From an uncultured Collinsella sp. (GTDB lineage Bacteria; Actinomycetota; Coriobacteriia; Coriobacteriales; Coriobacteriaceae), in the NCBI GenBank assembly GCA_900762355.1, contig CAAFGE010000019.1, positions 1 to 39,457 of the forward strand: 39,457 nucleotides of DNA, read 5' to 3'. The stretch's first letter is position 1. The number at the start of each line of letters is the position of its first letter. Position numbers and translations under genes: made by a program. Below the pieces are notes generated by a model. That model saw only the letters and a program-made list of their open reading frames with translations. It did not search any database and was not told the DNA's origin. This document shows positions 35,375 through 39,457 of this stretch, one piece after another.

Positions 35375-36562
35375 ATGAACGCCACGGTTGTGATCCCAAC
35401 ATATTGGGCGGGCGATGATACCCAAGCAAACGCTCCCGGCACCTACGATCACTCGACGTCGCTCAATGCCGCCAACCCGGAACTCGATCGCTGCCTGACT
35501 TCGCTCGAACAGGTGCGCGACATTCCGCGCATCATTCTCTTGGTGGTCTGTCCGGTTTCTGCCACGGCCGACGTATCCCATTGCGTGCACGAAATCGTCA
35601 ATGCGCATCCCACACTTAAGGTCACCGTCGTTACCAATACTCAGGCTTCTCGTGTTGCCGACCGCGTGGCGCAGATTGCGCCTAAAGGCTCGGGCGAGTG
35701 CGTGAGCCTGCGCGGCTACGGCGCCATCCGCAACATGGGTCTTGCCTGTGCGGCGGTGCTGGGGCACGACGCGGTTGTGTTTTTGGATGACGACGAGACC
35801 GTCATCGATGCCGACTTTATGAAGCGTGCGACCTATGCGCTGGGCCAGCAGACGCGTCAGGGCCTGCCGATTTTAGTCAAGAGCGGATACTTTTACGATC
35901 GCGACGGGTCGCCGCTGGCCCCCACGGACAAAGCGGGCATTTGCCATCGCTGGTGGACCAAGCGCATCGAGTTTAATCGCTGGATGAAAAAGGCGCTCTC
36001 GGGCACCCGCATCTCGCGCTCCAATTACGTGTGCGGCGGCCTGATGGCCCTGCACGCCCGCGCCTTTACGCGCGTGGCCTTCGACCCGTTTATCACCCGC
36101 GGCGAGGACCTGGACTACCTGTTTAACATGCGCATGTTCGGCTATGACGTGTGGTTCGATAACGAGTGGACCGTGCGCCACCTGCCGCCCGAGTCCGAGA
36201 AGCGCTCGCCGCGCTTTATGCAGGACGTGTACCGTTGGTACTACGAGCGGGCCAAGCTGACGTTCGCTGCGCACCAAAAGGAGCTCATTCCGGTTACGGC
36301 CGCATCACTCATGCCCTATCCGGGTCCGTGGATCTCGCGCGAGCTCGACGACCGCGTGCGCAAGACCGCCATGGTTCGCAGCATGTTTACCCGCGAGCAT
36401 GAGGGGTATCTGCGCATTTGGCGCCATGGCATTGACGAGGCCAAGACCTATGCCCGCCAAAACGCCGCAAGCTACCTGCGTTTTCAGAGTTTCTGGCCCA
36501 AGATCATGGATGAACTTTGGCGCGACGCACAACTGATTAGCATCCTGGAGGGGGCTGAATGA
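35375..36562 (+). CDS. Family 2-like glycosyltransferase
   Basis: The 395-residue cytoplasmic enzyme has a GT-A fold. The N terminus MNATVVIPTYWAG is the nucleotide-binding strand, FLDDDE (about 131-136) holds the DxD metal site, and TRGEDLDYLFNMRMFGYDVWF carries the catalytic ED. The C-terminal third is helical. AAGGAGG lies eight bases before ATG 35375. Its TGA overlaps the start of the second sensor kinase (ATGA at 36559-36562), so an envelope sugar transfer step appears to be co-expressed with a signalling pair. Donor and acceptor cannot be inferred. Confidence 0.88.
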   Translation: MNATVVIPTYWAGDDTQANAPGTYDHSTSLNAANPELDRCLTSLEQVRDIPRIILLVVCPVSATADVSHCVHEIVNAHPTLKVTVVTNTQASRVADRVAQIAPKGSGECVSLRGYGAIRNMGLACAAVLGHDAVVFLDDDETVIDADFMKRATYALGQQTRQGLPILVKSGYFYDRDGSPLAPTDKAGICHRWWTKRIEFNRWMKKALSGTRISRSNYVCGGLMALHARAFTRVAFDPFITRGEDLDYLFNMRMFGYDVWFDNEWTVRHLPPESEKRSPRFMQDVYRWYYERAKLTFAAHQKELIPVTAASLMPYPGPWISRELDDRVRKTAMVRSMFTREHEGYLRIWRHGIDEAKTYARQNAASYLRFQSFWPKIMDELWRDAQLISILEGAE

Positions 36563-37902
36563 TCGACCGCCGCGCCCAGCGCGATAATTCAATTTCAATC
36601 TTTCGCATCATCGCCGTTGTCTGCGCCGTTTGCGTGTTGGTGTACTTTATCTTTGCCCTGGCGACTGGCATTGAGCCGATTGCCACGGTGATCGCCTGTG
36701 CGCTGCTGTGCATCTTCCTGTGCATCTTTATCTATTTGACGCTCAATCCCGATTCGGTACGCTCCCAGTACACCGAGGAGACGCTCTCGGTTGCCTCGGC
36801 CATGCTCGAGGACATTAAGGGCGGCCTGACGCAGGAATCGGCGCTTTTGGTGTGCCGGCGTATCCTGCCCGAGACACGTGCCATGACCGTTGCCATCACC
36901 GATGAGAGCAACGTGCTGGCCTGCGCGGGCGAGTTCGAGGAAAAGCTGCTGCCCGATTCGCCCATCCATACGCTTGCCACGCGCTACGTCATTGAGCACG
37001 GCATTGTGCAGTCGTTCAACCGCGTGGTGGACGTGGTGGGTTCGGACGGCTCGCACAACCATGTTCCCGCCGGTATCATCGCGCCCATCAAGGTGGGCGA
37101 CCGCACCGTCGGCACGCTCAAGTTCTACTACAAGACCCCGCGTGCCGTCGACCGTACCCAGTATGCGCTCGCCTCGGGTTTTGCCGAGATCCTGTCCACG
37201 CAGCTCGCCATCCACGAGCTCGAGGTGCAAAAGGAACTGACGGCCCGTGCCGAGGTGCGTGCCCTGCAGGCGCAGATCAACCCGCACTTTCTGTTCAACA
37301 CGCTCAACACCATCGCGTCGTTTACGCGTACCGACCCGCTGCGTGCCCGCGAGCTGCTGCGCGAGTTTTCCTCGTTCTATCGCGCCACGCTCGACAACTC
37401 GGGGTCGCTTATCCCGGTCTCGCGCGAGGTTGCCCAGACCAAGCGCTACCTGACGTTTGAGAAGGCGCGCTTTGGCGAGGACCGCGTGCTGGCGACCTTC
37501 GATGTCTCCGAGGATGTCGAGGACACGTTGGTCCCGGCCTTTGTAATCCAGCCCATTGTCGAGAACGCCGTGCGGCATGGCATGGGCGATGGCGATGCCC
37601 TGCAGATCGATGTGACCGTCCATCAAGATGGCGACGACGCAATCCTGATTGCCGTGGCCGACAACGGCGTGGGCATGGACGAGGGCACCGCCGCCAGGCT
37701 GTTTGATGAGCGCTCCGCCCGCCCCGATGCCAGTTCCCCGCAAGGCGGCGGCGCCGGCGTGGCCATGCACAATATTTCTGAGCGCATCCATCGCTTTTAT
37801 GGACCGCACTCTTATACGCGCGTCGAATCGGCGCCGGGCAAGGGCACCAAAGTGCTCCTGCATCTTGATTTGTCAGAGAGCATCTTTGACATTCAAGAGT
37901 AA
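36559..37902 (+). CDS. LytS-type sensor histidine kinase (pair 2)
   Basis: This 447-residue paralogue of the kinase at 30645-32030 has two N-terminal helices (about 12-60), a GAF-like domain, the phosphoacceptor His 243 in QINPHFLFNT and the ATPase motifs IVENAVRHG and ADNGVGMD. The two proteins share runs such as ALASGFAxxxSTQLA and ELTARxEVRALQ, so they are recent relatives. The start overlaps the glycosyltransferase stop and GGAGGGGG lies upstream. It is followed after 72 bases by its regulator. Confidence 0.92.
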   Translation: MIDRRAQRDNSISIFRIIAVVCAVCVLVYFIFALATGIEPIATVIACALLCIFLCIFIYLTLNPDSVRSQYTEETLSVASAMLEDIKGGLTQESALLVCRRILPETRAMTVAITDESNVLACAGEFEEKLLPDSPIHTLATRYVIEHGIVQSFNRVVDVVGSDGSHNHVPAGIIAPIKVGDRTVGTLKFYYKTPRAVDRTQYALASGFAEILSTQLAIHELEVQKELTARAEVRALQAQINPHFLFNTLNTIASFTRTDPLRARELLREFSSFYRATLDNSGSLIPVSREVAQTKRYLTFEKARFGEDRVLATFDVSEDVEDTLVPAFVIQPIVENAVRHGMGDGDALQIDVTVHQDGDDAILIAVADNGVGMDEGTAARLFDERSARPDASSPQGGGAGVAMHNISERIHRFYGPHSYTRVESAPGKGTKVLLHLDLSESIFDIQE

Positions 37903-37974
37903 AATAAAAGGCTATGGGCTCAACGCCAAGCGGCGGATGCCCAGCCTAGTTTGTTGACGAAAGGTTTAATCCCT

Positions 37975-38691
37975 ATGCTGCGTGCGATGATTGTGGATGA
38001 TGAGGCCCCGGCCCGTTCGGAACTTCGCTTCTTGCTCGAGCAGACGGGCAAGATCGGCACGATCACTGAGGCGTCGAGCGTCCGCTCCGCCATTGAGATG
38101 TTGATGGAAAGCCGCGTCGATGTCGTATTTCTCGATATCTCGATGCCAGGCGCTTCTGGTCTGCAGCTTGCCGAGGCACTGCACAAGCTTAAGAATCCGC
38201 CGGCGATTGTGTTTGTGACCGCGTATAGCGATCATGCCGTCGAGGCGTTCGACGTAGATGCCGTCGATTACCTCATGAAGCCGGTTGAAGAGGCACGCCT
38301 GGATCGCGCGATCGAGAAGGTCATGCAGCACGCCAAGCCCGTCACGGACAGCAAAGCCACCATCGAGCGCATTCCGGTGGAAAAGGGCGGCCGTAAGGTC
38401 CTCATTCCCGTGGATGACATTCGCTTCATCATGGCCAAGGACGATTACTCCTGTATCTATACCGTCGATGACCGTTTTCTATCGACGACTTCGCTGGCGC
38501 AGTTCGAGGCCAAGCTTTGCGACTTTGGCTTCTTTCGCGTTCATCGCCGCTATATCGTCAACTTGGCGTGCGTCACGGATGTCGAGACGGTGCCCTCGGG
38601 CGCTATCCAACTGGGCATTACGGGCGTCGACGAACGCGTGCCGGTCTCGCGCCGCCGCGTTGTGCCGCTCAAGAAGGCCCTGAGCCTCTAG
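37975..38691 (+). CDS. LytTR response regulator (pair 2)
   Basis: The 238-residue product has a receiver domain (DDE 8-10, Asp 54 in VVFLDISMPG, Lys in DYLMKPVE) and a LytTR domain with DDYSCIY, FFRVHRRYIVNL and PVSRRRVVPLK. ATG 37975 is preferred over a TTG 24 bases upstream because GAAAGG lies about ten bases before it and the protein then begins right at the first receiver strand (MLRAMIVDDE). The DNA-contacting region differs from pair 1, so the two probably control different promoters. Confidence 0.93.
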   Translation: MLRAMIVDDEAPARSELRFLLEQTGKIGTITEASSVRSAIEMLMESRVDVVFLDISMPGASGLQLAEALHKLKNPPAIVFVTAYSDHAVEAFDVDAVDYLMKPVEEARLDRAIEKVMQHAKPVTDSKATIERIPVEKGGRKVLIPVDDIRFIMAKDDYSCIYTVDDRFLSTTSLAQFEAKLCDFGFFRVHRRYIVNLACVTDVETVPSGAIQLGITGVDERVPVSRRRVVPLKKALSL

Positions 38692-38698
38692 TACACTG

Positions 38699-38746
38699 GC
38701 CCCGCAGCCCTGTAGACCAATTGTCTGCGGAGCCGTGGGGCTTTTT
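38699..38746 (+). terminator. Long hairpin terminator behind LytTR pair 2
   Basis: Bases 38699-38717 pair with 38723-38741 over 19 positions with two mismatches and three G-U pairs, followed by T5 (38742-38746). It begins eight bases after the regulator's stop and ends 37 bases before the next start codon. Confidence 0.75.
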
Positions 38747-38782
38747 GTATATACGTCGAATCGGTTTTGCAGAAGGGATCCC

Positions 38783-39250
38783 ATGAACAGTGCAAGCGCC
38801 AAGCGCATCGACATTATCTCGGACACCCACGGCTATCTTTCGCCCGCGCTTCTGGATGAGCTCAAGGGCGCAGATCTGATCATCCACGCCGGAGACCTCA
38901 CCTCAGAGATGGATTACGAGCATCTATGCACCATCGCCCCCGTGCGAGCGGTCCTAGGAAACAACGACTACTACCGCGACTACGGCCCGGATGTAGACCG
39001 TCTGGCCCTTTTCACCTACGAAGGACTCAAATTCGCCGTAGCCCACTACCGCGAAGATCTTCCCGTGGGATCCGTAGACGTAGCCATCAACGGCCACACC
39101 CACGTAACCAAAGAAGCCCAAGTAGGCCACTGCCTGGTCCTCAATCCCGGCAGCGCCAGCTACCCCAGAGGCACCCGAGGCCCCACCATGGCCAGAATGC
39201 TCGTAAAAGACGGCAAGATCCTAAGCACCAAATTTATTGACCTGGAGTAA
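38783..39250 (+). CDS. YfcE/MJ0936-type metallophosphodiesterase
   Basis: The 155-residue enzyme has the calcineurin-like fold in minimal form: ISDTHGYL, IIHAGDLTS, LGNNDYY, and INGHTHV carry the binuclear metal ligands, followed by LNPGSASYPRG. Family members hydrolyse phosphodiesters; the natural substrate is generally not known. AAGGG lies upstream of ATG 38783. Confidence 0.92.
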   Translation: MNSASAKRIDIISDTHGYLSPALLDELKGADLIIHAGDLTSEMDYEHLCTIAPVRAVLGNNDYYRDYGPDVDRLALFTYEGLKFAVAHYREDLPVGSVDVAINGHTHVTKEAQVGHCLVLNPGSASYPRGTRGPTMARMLVKDGKILSTKFIDLE

Positions 39251-39257
39251 CCGCAAC

Positions 39258-39292
39258 AAAAACGGGGGATGCACAACGCATCCCCCGTTTTT
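39258..39292. terminator. Perfect 15-bp bidirectional terminator
   Basis: Arms at 39258-39272 and 39278-39292 pair without mismatch around ACAAC, with A5 on the left and T5 plus TTCTTT on the right. It ends the phosphodiesterase gene and could also stop minus-strand transcription. Confidence 0.9.
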
Positions 39293-39457
39293 CTTTGAGC
39301 CAAAGTAAGAAGTCCAGCCAGAACAATCAGACCAACCCCGCCGAGGAGAACGGGGACCCCGAGCCGCGAAGCGGCGAGCAACAAAGTCTTTGAACAAAGT
39401 GACGGCAGGGAGGGTCTCCGGGGCCGGCTGGCGCGGGTTAAGTTTGTCGCGAGTTCC
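39293..39457. other. Right edge, no gene supported
   Basis: The last 165 bases hold short dyads (GCCGCGAAGCGGC near 39363) and no convincing coding frame. A minus-strand open frame (39160-39384) would run through the terminator and antisense to the phosphodiesterase. Confidence 0.4.

Noticed and set aside
39160..39384. 74-codon minus-strand frame at the right edge
   Set aside because: It crosses a perfect bidirectional terminator and is antisense to the phosphodiesterase gene.

Overview
The window looks like chromosomal DNA of a GC-rich anaerobic actinobacterium of the class Coriobacteriia, most likely Collinsella or a close relative. This rests on established family knowledge, not a database search. 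Three features support it: the actinobacterial order fhaA-fhaB-pstP-rodA/pbpA-pknB, a single-chain pyruvate:ferredoxin oxidoreductase together with carbamate kinase (anaerobic fermentation), and high-GC codon use.

Layout. Bases 1 to about 196 are AT-rich and end at the 3' part of a tRNA-Arg(CCU) gene, as expected at the right edge of an element integrated in that tRNA. The 3' fragment and its terminator are then partly duplicated and inverted. Bases 520-10715 (minus strand) hold a six-gene phosphosignalling and cell-wall operon. Read from its promoter it runs: multi-pass Ser/Thr kinase, FhaA, FhaB, PstP-type phosphatase, a natural fusion of a SEDS glycosyltransferase (RodA/FtsW) with a class B penicillin-binding protein, and a PASTA kinase (PknB). 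A YcxB-like membrane protein (10864-11580, minus) is divergent from dnaX. The dnaX-ybaB-recR group (11696-16537, plus) is interrupted by a small two-gene cassette (one member of the DUF4160 type) and a membrane-anchored protein on the minus strand.

Bases 16783-20471 form a compact three-gene operon: a secreted protein, a second multi-pass Ser/Thr kinase and an FHA protein. I do not recognise it as a named system. nifJ (20951-24490), arcC (25146-26108), an amino-acid permease (27667-29118) and an amidohydrolase (29250-30527) follow. These four appear to share a strongly biased, highly expressed type of codon use. A C39-like papain-fold protease lies on the minus strand between arcC and the permease.

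The right end (30645-38691) has two paralogous LytS/LytTR two-component pairs. Between them lie a zinc-dependent phospholipase C-like protein, a UMF1-type MFS transporter and a family 2 glycosyltransferase. A YfcE-like phosphodiesterase closes the window.

How the genes may work together. Three eukaryotic-type kinases, three FHA proteins and one PP2C phosphatase lie within 20 kb, with a wall-synthesis enzyme fusion inside one of the two operons. This suggests a large phosphothreonine network controlling envelope growth. The second half combines fermentative energy metabolism (pyruvate oxidation, ATP from carbamoyl phosphate, amino-acid or peptide uptake and hydrolysis) with LytTR signalling. 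Non-coding sequence is rich in palindromes: a nested 22-bp inverted repeat around the nifJ terminator, an 18-bp inverted repeat after the FHA gene, a REP-like array after arcC, and several intrinsic terminators placed just upstream of ribosome-binding sites.
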